Positions 6,158 through 14,130 of a stretch of DNA of 18,775 nt are shown here, piece by piece; the stretch's first letter is position 1, and the number at the start of each line of letters is the position of its first letter. Origin of the DNA: JAEYLA01 sp035561315 (GTDB taxonomy: Bacteria > Bacillota > Clostridia > Christensenellales > CAG-138); NCBI GenBank assembly GCA_035561315.1, contig DATMXR010000246.1, forward strand, positions 1 through 18,775, in the 5' to 3' direction. Below the pieces are notes generated by a model. That model worked only from the letters and a program-made list of their open reading frames with translations. It made no database searches and was not told where the DNA came from. Made by a program: the position numbers and the translations under genes.

Positions 6158-6185
6158 GCCTTCGGTCTATACCGGAGGCTTTTTT
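6158..6185 (+). terminator. Leader terminator / ribosome-site sequestering hairpin before cbiD
   Basis: GCCTTCGGT (6158-6166) pairs with ACCGGAGGC (6171-6179), one G:U pair, loop CTAT, followed by six T (6180-6185). The cbiD Shine-Dalgarno GGAGG (6174-6178) lies inside the 3' arm and the ATG follows at 6187. One hairpin could thus both end transcription and hide the ribosome site. The upstream segment 6103-6110 can pair with its 5' arm to undo it. Confidence 0.85.
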
Positions 6186-6186
6186 G

Positions 6187-7329
6187 ATGGACGTATCGTT
6201 TAAAAATGTGGATGGGAAGCTCCTTCGCTGCGGCTACACGACGGGCGCCTGCGCTGCTGCGGCAGCCAAGGCGGCGACGGACATGCTCTTAACGGGCGAG
6301 CCTGCACCGGCTGTTTCGCTCCCCACGCCCAAAGGGATACTGCTTACCCTCGACGTGCTTGACGCGCAGTTCGGCCCGAATTTCGCCCGCTGCGCCATAA
6401 AAAAGGACAGCGGCGACGATCCCGATGTGACAAACGGCATTCTCGTATACGCGCAGGTCGAAAAAAGCGCCGCGGGCGTCCGCATTTCGGGCGGCGAGGG
6501 CGTAGGCCGCGTCACAAAGCCCGGCCTCGACCAGCCCGTAGGCGAGGCCGCCATCAACTCCACCCCGCGCCGGATGATTACGGAGGCCGTGGAGGCCGTT
6601 TGCGCGGAATGCGGCTATACAGGCGGCGTTTGCGTTTGCATTTTTGTGCCGGGCGGCGGCGAGCTAAGTAAGCGAACCTTCAACCCGCGTATGGGGATAG
6701 AGGGCGGCATTTCCATCATCGGCACGACCGGCGTCGTGGAGCCTATGAGCCATGCCGCGCTGATCGGCACCGTGCGGCTGGAGCTTCGCCAGCTTGCGGC
6801 ATCGGGTGTAAAAAACGTACTTCTTACGCCCGGCAATTACGGAGGAACCTTCGCCGCAACGGGGCTTGGGCTTTCCATGGGCGCGCATGTCGCCTGCTCG
6901 AATTTTATCGGGGACGCCATTGACGCCGCCGCAGAACAGGGCTTTACGAACATCCTTCTGATCGGGCATATCGGCAAGCTTGTGAAGCTTGGCATCGGCA
7001 TAACGAACACCCATTCCGTAAAGGGCGACGGGCGCATGGAAACGCTTCTCGCCTGCGCGCTCGACGCGGGCGCGGAGCTTCCGCTTTTGAAGGGGATCGC
7101 CGCCTGCGTTACGACGGACGCGGCGCTTGCGCTCCTGCACGGCGAGGGGCTCTTAGAAGGAACCATGAAACTACTCGGCGCGCGCATCGACGCGACATTG
7201 AAGCGGCGCGTGCCCGAGGGCACAGAGATCGGTTACCTTTGCTTTACGAACGCGGAGGGCTTCGGCGGTGTCTTGGCGAAGAGCGAAAACGCCGAAAACC
7301 TATTGCGGCTTTGGAGGGAAGACACATGA
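6187..7329 (+). CDS. cbiD: Cobalt-precorrin-5B C1-methyltransferase CbiD
   Basis: SAM-dependent enzyme that methylates C1 of the corrin ring in the anaerobic pathway. 380 aa, typical for CbiD. The family N-terminus LRCGYTTGACAAAAAKAA is clear at about 13-30. Further conserved segments are INSTPRRMI (about 122-130), a glycine-rich IGTTGVVEPMS (about 178-188), LTPGNYGG and IGHIGKLVKLG (about 258-268). I start at the ATG at 6187, with GGAGG 8 nt upstream; the TTG one codon earlier lies in the terminator U-tract. It is the first gene of the biosynthetic operon, directly behind the regulatory leader. Its last 4 nt overlap cbiF. Confidence 0.96.
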   Translation: MDVSFKNVDGKLLRCGYTTGACAAAAAKAATDMLLTGEPAPAVSLPTPKGILLTLDVLDAQFGPNFARCAIKKDSGDDPDVTNGILVYAQVEKSAAGVRISGGEGVGRVTKPGLDQPVGEAAINSTPRRMITEAVEAVCAECGYTGGVCVCIFVPGGGELSKRTFNPRMGIEGGISIIGTTGVVEPMSHAALIGTVRLELRQLAASGVKNVLLTPGNYGGTFAATGLGLSMGAHVACSNFIGDAIDAAAEQGFTNILLIGHIGKLVKLGIGITNTHSVKGDGRMETLLACALDAGAELPLLKGIAACVTTDAALALLHGEGLLEGTMKLLGARIDATLKRRVPEGTEIGYLCFTNAEGFGGVLAKSENAENLLRLWREDT

Positions 7330-8084
7330 TCCACTTCGTGGGGGCGGGCTGTGGCGCGGCGGACCTTATCACGGTGCGGGGTGCAGAGCTACTGAAAAGG
7401 GCCGACGCCGTCATCTACGCGGGTTCGCTCGTAAGCCCGGCGCTATTAAACTACGCAAAGACGAATTGCGAAACCTTCAACAGCGCAAATATGACGCTCG
7501 ACGAGGTAATTGCAGTGATGGAGCGCATGGAGAAAAGCGGCAAACTGACCGTGCGGCTCCATACGGGCGACCCTTCTATCTACGGCGCGATACGCGAGCA
7601 GATGGACAGGCTCGACGCGCACAAAATTCCCTATGAGATCTGCCCCGGCGTATCGGGTTTTTGCGGCGCGGCGGCGGCGCTCAAGGCGGAATACACGCTG
7701 CCCGGTGTGAGCCAAAGCGTCGTCATCACCCGCATGGAGGGAAAAACGCCCGTGCCGGAACGGGAAGCTATCCGCAGCTTTGCCGCACACCACGCCACCA
7801 TGGTGATATTCTTGAGCGCGGGGCTGACGGAGGACCTGCAAAAAGAGCTTCTTGCGGGCGGCTATGAAGAGGAAACGCCCGCCGCCATCGTCTACAAGGC
7901 AAGCTGGCCGGAGGAAAAAACGGTGCGCTGCACCGTGGGCACGCTCCACCAGGCGGCTGTAAAAAGCGGTATCAAAAACCATGCGCTCATCGCGGTGGGC
8001 GGTTTCCTGGGCAACGATTACGAACTTTCCAGGCTCTACGACCCCGCCTTCACCACCGCCTTTCGGCAGGGGGCGGAACGATGA
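7326..8084 (+). CDS. cbiF: Cobalt-precorrin-4 C11-methyltransferase CbiF
   Basis: SAM-dependent methyltransferase that methylates C11 of cobalt-precorrin-4. 252 aa, normal length. The uroporphyrinogen/corrin methylase hallmarks are present: FVGAGCG with DLITVRG at the N-terminus, YAGSLV, RLHTGDPSIYGAIREQMD in the middle and YEICPGVSG after it. The last shows Phe where many homologues have Ser. Start is the ATG overlapping the cbiD stop (ATGA). The longer open frame from 7239 lies inside cbiD and is rejected. The gene stop overlaps cbiG by 4 nt. Confidence 0.96.
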   Translation: MIHFVGAGCGAADLITVRGAELLKRADAVIYAGSLVSPALLNYAKTNCETFNSANMTLDEVIAVMERMEKSGKLTVRLHTGDPSIYGAIREQMDRLDAHKIPYEICPGVSGFCGAAAALKAEYTLPGVSQSVVITRMEGKTPVPEREAIRSFAAHHATMVIFLSAGLTEDLQKELLAGGYEEETPAAIVYKASWPEEKTVRCTVGTLHQAAVKSGIKNHALIAVGGFLGNDYELSRLYDPAFTTAFRQGAER

Positions 8085-9100
8085 AGGTGGGCATTCTTGC
8101 GTTCAGCGAAGCGGGCCTTGCGCTCGGCGAAAGGCTGAGGGAATATTTTACGGCCAAGGCCGACAAAGCGAATGTAACGCGCTGTAAGGACGGCGGGCTC
8201 GCGGCCTGGACGCAGACGCATTTCGCGTCGGATGAGGCGCTTATTTTCATTGGCTCGGCAGGTCTAGCGGTGCGCGCGATAGCGCCCTATCTCAAAAGCA
8301 AGACCATCGACCCCGCCGTAATCGTGGTGGATGAGCTTAAAACCTACAGCATTTCGCTCCTTTCGGGGCATTTGGGTGGGGCGAACGAATTGGCGGCGGA
8401 GGTCGCGAGGGTTCTTGGCGCCATCCACGTCGTCACCACCGCGACCGATCTTCACGGCGTTTTTGCCGTGGATACCTGGGCTAAGAAGCAGGGGCTTGCG
8501 GTCATAAATCCCGAGCGCATCAAGTGGATATCCTCGCGTCTCTTGGCGGGGGAAGCGATCAGGCTCAGAAGCAAATTTCCCGTAGAGGGCGGGCTGCCAA
8601 AAGGGATCGAGCTGACGGAAGGTCCGGGCGACATCCTCGTGACCTGCCGCACACGCGGCAATGCGGAGCCGCTGCGGCTTGTGCCGCCCGTCGTCACGCT
8701 CGGCGTGGGCTGCAAAAAAGATACGGACGCGGAAACCATAGAGAACGCGTTTTCGCTGACGCTCGCCAAAGCCGGCTGCCATCCCGCGGCCGTCAAGCGG
8801 GTATGCAGCATCGACCTGAAGGCGAACGAGCCGGGGCTTTTGGAATTCTGCCGCCGCCGCGCGCTGCCTTACCGCACGTTTTCAGCGGGGGAACTCGCGG
8901 CCGTTCCCGGCAAATTCAGGGGCTCCGCTTTTGTAAAATCCGTAACGGGCGTGGACAGCGTATGCGAGCGGAGCGCCGTACTGGGGAGCGGAGCAGGCGG
9001 CAAGCTGCTTACGCAAAAGGACGCGGGGCACGGCGTCACCATGGCGCTCGCCATAGAGCCGTACGTTTTGCGGTTCAATGGAGGGGAGGAAGCGGAATGA
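8081..9100 (+). CDS. cbiG: Cobalt-precorrin-5A hydrolase CbiG
   Basis: Opens the delta-lactone of cobalt-precorrin-5A and releases the two-carbon fragment as acetaldehyde. 339 aa. The N-terminal and central CbiG regions show FIGSAGLAVRAIAPYL (about 56-71), SLLSGHLGGANELA (about 92-105) and VTTATDLHGVFAVD. The C-terminal CobE-like domain starts near 205 with LGVGCKKDT and includes the VTGVDSVCERSA segment. The ATG overlaps the cbiF stop. It ends by overlapping cbiH by 4 nt. It is a stand-alone CbiG, not fused to CbiH as in some bacteria. Confidence 0.95.
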   Translation: MKVGILAFSEAGLALGERLREYFTAKADKANVTRCKDGGLAAWTQTHFASDEALIFIGSAGLAVRAIAPYLKSKTIDPAVIVVDELKTYSISLLSGHLGGANELAAEVARVLGAIHVVTTATDLHGVFAVDTWAKKQGLAVINPERIKWISSRLLAGEAIRLRSKFPVEGGLPKGIELTEGPGDILVTCRTRGNAEPLRLVPPVVTLGVGCKKDTDAETIENAFSLTLAKAGCHPAAVKRVCSIDLKANEPGLLEFCRRRALPYRTFSAGELAAVPGKFRGSAFVKSVTGVDSVCERSAVLGSGAGGKLLTQKDAGHGVTMALAIEPYVLRFNGGEEAE

Positions 9101-9828
9101 ACAAGCTGTTCGTTGTGGGCTTAGGCCCGGGAAACGCCGAGGGCATGACATATGCCTGCCGCACCGCAATCGAGCGGGCGGATATCGTGGTGGGCTACAC
9201 GAAGTATATCGAGCTGATAAGACCACTCTATCCCGAAAAGCCCGTTTTCGCGACGCCCATGCTCGGCGAGGCGGAGCGCTGCGAAAAAGCGCTTGCGCTT
9301 GCAAGCGGGGGGCGGACGGTAGCGGTCGTATGCAGCGGCGACGCGGGCGTGTACGGCATGGCGGGGCTTGTTTTGGAGCTGAGCGAGGAATACCCGGACG
9401 TGGAAATAGAGATTATCCCTGGCGTTACGGCGGCGCTCGCGGGCGCAGGGCTTTTGGGCGCGCCGCTGACGCACGATTTTGCCGTAATCAGCCTTTCGGA
9501 CCTCCTCACCCCCTGGGAGCTGATCGAAAAACGTCTGTCCTGCGCCGCCATGGGGGATTTTTGCGTCGCGCTCTACAATCCGTCCAGCAAAAAGCGGGCG
9601 GATTATCTGGAAAGGGCCCGCGACATTCTTTTGCAATACAAATCGCCCGATACGCTGTGCGGCATCGCCCGGAACATCGGGCGCGAGGGCGAAAGCAAGG
9701 CGCTTATGACATTGCATGAGCTTCGGGGTGCGAATGTCGATATGTTTACCACCGTATTTGTCGGCAACGCGCAGACAAAAGAGATCGCGGGCAAAATGGT
9801 GACGCCGAGGGGGTACCGCCTTGGCTGA
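9097..9828 (+). CDS. cbiH: Cobalt-precorrin-3 C17-methyltransferase CbiH
   Basis: Carries out C17 methylation and ring contraction of cobalt-precorrin-3. 243 aa. Typical segments are FVVGLGPGNAEGMT (about 5-18), ADIVVGYTKYIELI, VCSGDAGVYGMAGL (about 77-92), IIPGVTAALAGAGLLGAPLTHDF and ALYNPSSKKR (about 155-164). I start at the ATG at 9097. It overlaps the cbiG stop and has GAGGGGAGG 7 nt upstream; the much longer upstream frame is a shadow of cbiG. The C-terminal SAM/corrin methylase domain is complete. No extra C-terminal domain is seen. Confidence 0.96.
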   Translation: MNKLFVVGLGPGNAEGMTYACRTAIERADIVVGYTKYIELIRPLYPEKPVFATPMLGEAERCEKALALASGGRTVAVVCSGDAGVYGMAGLVLELSEEYPDVEIEIIPGVTAALAGAGLLGAPLTHDFAVISLSDLLTPWELIEKRLSCAAMGDFCVALYNPSSKKRADYLERARDILLQYKSPDTLCGIARNIGREGESKALMTLHELRGANVDMFTTVFVGNAQTKEIAGKMVTPRGYRLG

Positions 9829-10573
9829 AATTCTTTTGTTTGGCGGCACGAGCGAAGGGCGGGCGCTTGCAACGCTCCTGAAATCAAGGAACATTTCCAC
9901 GCTCGTATGCGTCGCCACGGAATACGGGGAATCGCTTCTTGATATAGGAGGCAGCGTAAGCGTCCATACGGGGCGGCTCGACGAAGACGCCATGGCGGCG
10001 CTCATTAAGGAACACGGCCCGCGCCTTGTTCTCGACGCCACGCACCCCTACGCAAATGCTGTGAGCCGCAACATCCGCGCCGCCTGCGAAAGCGCGAATA
10101 CCGCGTACCTTCGCGTAAGGCGTGAAAGCGCCGCAGAGGAAGGCCTTTTGACATTCCCTACGATGGACGCGCTGATTGCGTGGCTCAACACGACCGACGG
10201 TGTGATATTCTCCGGCCTCGGGGCGAAGGAGGCGCGTGCGCTCACCGCCGTAACGGGCTTTGAAAGCCGTGTCTGGCTTCGCATCCTCCCCTTCGCGGAA
10301 GGGCTCAACGCCTGCATCGGGGCGGGTTTCCCCGCAAAACACATCATCTGCATGCAGGGCCCGTTTTCTAAGGAACTCAACGCCGCCATGTTCCGCGCGG
10401 CGGGGGCGGATATCCTCGTCACCAAGGAATCGGGCGCAGCGGGCGGGTTTTTAGAAAAGCTCGCGGCGGCGCGCGCCTGCGGCATGAGAGTGGCGGTGCT
10501 AGAGCGCCCCGATGAGGAAGCGGGGCTTACCCTGGAGGAAGCAAAACGAAGAATAGAGGACGATGTGCTATGA
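9821..10573 (+). CDS. cbiJ: Cobalt-precorrin-6A reductase CbiJ
   Basis: NAD(P)H-dependent reductase that reduces the macrocycle of cobalt-precorrin-6A. 250 aa. N-terminal ILLFGGTSEGRALA, the DATHPYANAVSRN segment (about 68-80) and the C-terminal CMQGPFSKELN and VTKESG segments (about 184-208) are diagnostic of the CobK/CbiJ family. The start is a TTG, overlapping cbiH by 8 nt with GAGGGGG about 9 nt upstream. A non-ATG start fits coupled translation behind cbiH. Its stop overlaps cbiET by 4 nt. Confidence 0.94.
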   Translation: MAEILLFGGTSEGRALATLLKSRNISTLVCVATEYGESLLDIGGSVSVHTGRLDEDAMAALIKEHGPRLVLDATHPYANAVSRNIRAACESANTAYLRVRRESAAEEGLLTFPTMDALIAWLNTTDGVIFSGLGAKEARALTAVTGFESRVWLRILPFAEGLNACIGAGFPAKHIICMQGPFSKELNAAMFRAAGADILVTKESGAAGGFLEKLAAARACGMRVAVLERPDEEAGLTLEEAKRRIEDDVL

Positions 10574-11757
10574 AACGCGTGGCCATCATAGGCGTCGGCA
10601 TGGGCGCGGATACCGTAACGGGCGAGGGCCTGAACGCGATCGAGCAGGCGGAAGTCCTTTTGGGCGCGCCGCGCATGCTTTCGGAGTTTTCCCGTTTCGA
10701 GAAGCCCTCGTATGCGGTTTACGAGCCGGAGAAGGTGAGGGCGCTTCTTGACGAAAGCAAAATGCGGCGTTTTGCCGTACTGGTTTCGGGCGATACGGGC
10801 TTTTACAGCGCGGCGGACGGGCTAATTGAAACGCTTTCCGGATACGAAGTGAAGCTTATCCCCGGCGTTTCCTCCGTTTCGTATTTCTTCGCAAAGATCA
10901 AGCGCCCCTGGCAAGATGCGGCGCTTTTAAGCTGCCACGGCAGGGGGGCGAATCTTACGGATACCGTGCGCCGCAATTGCCGGACATTCGCGCTGACGGG
11001 TGGCAATTTGGACGCGCTCGCAAAGGGGCTTACGGAAGCGGGCTTCGGCGGCCTGACGGTGACCGTAGGCGAAAGCCTCGGCGCGGAAAACGAGCGCATC
11101 TTCACACTGCCGGTAAACGAACTTGTAAAAACGCCCGTCAGTAATCTATCGGTGCTGCTCATAGAAAACCCGGACGCCGGCGCACGTATCCGCTTCGGCA
11201 TCCCCGACGGGGAATTCACGCGAGGCAATGCGCCTATGACAAAATCCGAGGTTCGCGCCGTAAGCATGAGCCGCCTCGCGCTTTCCCCCGACGCGGTATG
11301 CTGCGACATCGGCGCGGGCACTGGCTCCGTCACGGTGGAAATGGCGCTTGCCGCCTATGAGGGCCATGTTTACGCCGTGGATCAAAACGAGGGGGCCGTT
11401 TCGCTTGTTGCGGAAAATTGCAGGCGCTTCCATATCGGCAACGTGACGCCTGTCTTGGGCAGCGCGCCCGGGGCGCTTTCCTCCCTGCCGCCCATGGACG
11501 CGGCGTTCATCGGCGGGAGCGGCGGCGCGATGGAGGATATTTTCGCGGCGGTTTTATCGAAAAATCCGTATGCGCGCATCGTGGTGAACGCCATCGCCCT
11601 GGAAACATTGCATGCGGCGGCCGGGGCATTCAAGGCGCACGGCATCCTGCCTGAGATCGTACAGCTGAACGCCGCGCGGGCAAAGCCCGCAAGGGGATTG
11701 CATATGATGCTGGCGCAGAACCCAATATTCATCGTTTCGGGCGGAGGCAAAGCATGA
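10570..11757 (+). CDS. cbiET: Fused CbiET: cobalt-precorrin-7 C5-methyltransferase / cobalt-precorrin-6B C15-methyltransferase (decarboxylating)
   Basis: 395-aa two-domain enzyme. Residues 1 to about 200 are the CbiE methylase: IIGVGMGADT at the start, VLVSGDTGFYS at about 70-80, LIPGVSSVSYF at about 96-106 and LTGGNLD. Residues about 208-395 are CbiT, beginning at GIPDGEFTRG, with the SAM-binding CDIGAGTGSVTVEMAL at 245-260 and AFIGGSGG further on. It methylates C5 and C15 and decarboxylates the C12 acetate. The fusion has the same domain order as CobL of the aerobic pathway and is common in Clostridia. Both ends overlap neighbours by 4 nt. Confidence 0.96.
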   Translation: MKRVAIIGVGMGADTVTGEGLNAIEQAEVLLGAPRMLSEFSRFEKPSYAVYEPEKVRALLDESKMRRFAVLVSGDTGFYSAADGLIETLSGYEVKLIPGVSSVSYFFAKIKRPWQDAALLSCHGRGANLTDTVRRNCRTFALTGGNLDALAKGLTEAGFGGLTVTVGESLGAENERIFTLPVNELVKTPVSNLSVLLIENPDAGARIRFGIPDGEFTRGNAPMTKSEVRAVSMSRLALSPDAVCCDIGAGTGSVTVEMALAAYEGHVYAVDQNEGAVSLVAENCRRFHIGNVTPVLGSAPGALSSLPPMDAAFIGGSGGAMEDIFAAVLSKNPYARIVVNAIALETLHAAAGAFKAHGILPEIVQLNAARAKPARGLHMMLAQNPIFIVSGGGKA

Positions 11758-13085
11758 AAGGCCGTATTCTGATCGCGGGCACGCACTCGGGCTGCGGCAA
11801 GACCACCGTGACTTTGGCGATTCTCTCTGCGCTTAAGGCGCGGGAACTTCCCCTCGCCGCGTTCAAATGCGGGCCGGATTACATCGACCCCATGTTTCAC
11901 CGCGAGGCGCTGGGGGTTTTTAGCCGCAACCTCGACCCGTTTTTCTGCACGGCCGGGCAGCTTCGCGCCGCGCTCGCGGAGCAAAGCGATGAGTTCTCCG
12001 TGATCGAGGGCGTGATGGGCTATTACGACGGCGCGGGGCCGGAGGGCGCGTTCAGCACCTACGGCGTGGCGCGGGATACCGAAACCCCCGTGATCCTCGT
12101 AATAAACGCGAAAGGCATGTATGCTTCGGCGGGCGCGCTCCTTCGCGGCTTTATGGGCTTCAAGCGCCAAAGCAACGTGCGCGGCGTCATATTCAACGGC
12201 GTGCCGCAGGGGCATTATGAGGGCTTAAAACAGATTGCCATGGATGCGGGTGCTGTGCCCTTGGGCTTTTTGCCGTATGAAAGGGAGCTTTCCATAGGCA
12301 GCCGCCACCTGGGGCTTGTTACGGCGGGTGAAATCGGTGATTTGCAGGGGAAACTGCGCGCGCTCGGCGCGCTTGCGCAAGAGTATATCGATATCGGCGG
12401 CGTGCTTGCGCTTGCCGCGTCCGCGCCCACGCTGAATGAGAAAGTACAGAAAATCAGCCCCATCGCGAACGTACGCGTGGCCGTGGCGCGGGACGCCGCG
12501 TTTTGCTTCCTCTATGAAGAAAACCTGGCGCTTCTTCGCGCGCTCGGGTGCGAGCTTTGTTTCTTCAGTCCCTTAAGCGATACGGCCTTGCCCAAAAACA
12601 TCGGCGCCTTGTACCTGCCGGGCGGCTACCCGGAGCTTCATCTCGTGGCATTGGCGGAAAACGCCGCCATGCGGAGCGCCGTAAAAACCGCTGTGGAAAA
12701 CGGTCTTCCCACGCTCGCGGAGTGCGGCGGCTTCCTGTATCTGCACGACTCGCTCGATGGCTTCCCCGTGGCGGGCGTGATACCCGCAAAGGCATACAAA
12801 ACAGAGAAGCTGCAGCGTTTCGGCTATGTGACGCTGACCGCGAAACAGGGCAATCTCCTGTGCGAGGCGGGCGAAAGCATCCGCGCGCACGAGTTCCATT
12901 ATGATGAAAGCGAGTTTTGCGGCGGCGCTTTCACCGCGCAGAAGCCGAACGGCCGCGCGTGGGACTGTATCCATGCGTCCGAAAGCCTATGGGCGGGCTT
13001 CCCGCATCTGTATTTTCCCGCGAACGCAAGCTTCGCGGAGCGGTTTGTAAGAAAGGCGAACGACTATGCGCAAAGACATGCTTAA
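11754..13085 (+). CDS. cbiA: Cobyrinic acid a,c-diamide synthase CbiA
   Basis: ATP- and glutamine-dependent amidase that makes cobyrinic acid a,c-diamide. 443 aa, normal for the family. It has an N-terminal P-loop GTHSGCGKT (9-17), KCGPDYIDPMFH (38-49) and EGVMGYYDG (85-93). The C-terminal class I glutamine amidotransferase domain (about 240-443) has LYLPGGYPELH, the nucleophile Cys324 in LAECGGFLYL and His418 in FPHLYF. It acts on the finished corrin ring before CbiP. Its stop overlaps cobT by 20 nt, the largest overlap in the operon, next to a short tandem repeat. Confidence 0.96.
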   Translation: MKGRILIAGTHSGCGKTTVTLAILSALKARELPLAAFKCGPDYIDPMFHREALGVFSRNLDPFFCTAGQLRAALAEQSDEFSVIEGVMGYYDGAGPEGAFSTYGVARDTETPVILVINAKGMYASAGALLRGFMGFKRQSNVRGVIFNGVPQGHYEGLKQIAMDAGAVPLGFLPYERELSIGSRHLGLVTAGEIGDLQGKLRALGALAQEYIDIGGVLALAASAPTLNEKVQKISPIANVRVAVARDAAFCFLYEENLALLRALGCELCFFSPLSDTALPKNIGALYLPGGYPELHLVALAENAAMRSAVKTAVENGLPTLAECGGFLYLHDSLDGFPVAGVIPAKAYKTEKLQRFGYVTLTAKQGNLLCEAGESIRAHEFHYDESEFCGGAFTAQKPNGRAWDCIHASESLWAGFPHLYFPANASFAERFVRKANDYAQRHA

Positions 13086-14130
13086 AGATATGCTCAAAGC
13101 CATATCCCCCGTGGATGAGGCGGCCTGCGCCGCCTGCATCGCCCGCTTCGATCAGGTGGCGAAGCCCGTGGGAAGCCTCGGGAAGCTCGAGACCTTGCTC
13201 GCGCAAATCTCCGCCGTTTACGGCAGCGCGGAGATCGATATCACGAAAAAATGCGTCCTGGTGTTTTGTGCGGACAACGGCGTAACGGCGCGGGGGGTAT
13301 CGCAAAGCGGGCAGGAGGTCACTTCCGCCATCGCGCGGATGCTCGCAAACGGAAGATCGGGCGTATGCGTTATGGCAAAAGCCTGCGGCGCGGAGGTATT
13401 CCCCGTGGACGTGGGCATGGCGGACACCGTACACGGCCTTTTGCCCCGAAAGCTGATGCACGGCACGGCGGATATTTCCCGCGGCCCCGCCATGGCGCGT
13501 GAAACAGCCATAAAGGCCATCGACCTTGGCATAGCATTGGTCAAAGAGAAAAAAGAGCAGGGCTATAAGCTGATCGCCACGGGCGAAACGGGAATCGGAA
13601 ACACCACCACCGCGAGCGCCATGGCGAGCGTCCTGCTTGGTGTCCCCGTGGAAACGGTCACGGGGCGCGGCGCGGGGCTCGACGACGAAGGGCTTTTGCG
13701 CAAGCGCGCCGCAATCGCGGAGGCCATCCGTGTGAACGCGCCCGACGCAAGCGACCCCATCGATGTGCTCATAAAGGTGGGCGGCCTCGATATCGCGGCC
13801 ATGGCGGGCGCATACTTGGGCGGCGCCTTGTACCGTGTGCCCATCGTGATGGACGGCGTGATCTCCGCCGTGGCAGCGCTTGCCGCCGTGAGGCTCAATG
13901 CGGCGGTGCGGGGGTACATCATCCCTTCCCATATCAGCGCCGAGCCCGCCGCGCGGCTCATTTGCAAGGCGCTCGATATGGAGCCCATTCTCCATGCGGA
14001 ATTGCGGCTTGGCGAGGGCACGGGCGCTGCGGCCCTGTTCCCGCTCCTCGATATGGCGGCGGCGGTATACCACAACGCGGCCACGTTTGCGGATATCAAG
14101 GTGGACGCGTACAAGAGGCAGCCGTGCTGA
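13066..14130 (+). CDS. cobT: Nicotinate-nucleotide--dimethylbenzimidazole phosphoribosyltransferase CobT
   Basis: Activates the lower-ligand base by making its alpha-ribotide from nicotinate mononucleotide. 354 aa. It shows KPVGSLGKLE (33-42), FCADNGVTARGVS (67-79), GETGIGNTTTASA (173-185), TGRGAGLDDEGL (199-210) and LGEGTGAAA (315-323). Glu317 falls exactly at the catalytic position of the Salmonella enzyme. The ATG at 13066 overlaps cbiA by 20 nt; the ATG at 13078 is a possible alternative because the first 10 residues contain a doubled KDML. Its presence suggests a benzimidazole-type or other cobamide base is activated here, though the base cannot be deduced. The next gene starts within its last 7 nt. 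Confidence 0.96.
   Translation: MRKDMLKDMLKAISPVDEAACAACIARFDQVAKPVGSLGKLETLLAQISAVYGSAEIDITKKCVLVFCADNGVTARGVSQSGQEVTSAIARMLANGRSGVCVMAKACGAEVFPVDVGMADTVHGLLPRKLMHGTADISRGPAMARETAIKAIDLGIALVKEKKEQGYKLIATGETGIGNTTTASAMASVLLGVPVETVTGRGAGLDDEGLLRKRAAIAEAIRVNAPDASDPIDVLIKVGGLDIAAMAGAYLGGALYRVPIVMDGVISAVAALAAVRLNAAVRGYIIPSHISAEPAARLICKALDMEPILHAELRLGEGTGAAALFPLLDMAAAVYHNAATFADIKVDAYKRQPC

Noticed and set aside
12931..14073. Long minus-strand frame (380 codons) opposite cobT
   Set aside because: The plus strand has CobT with all motifs including Glu317; the opposite frame is His/Arg-rich low-complexity shadow sequence.
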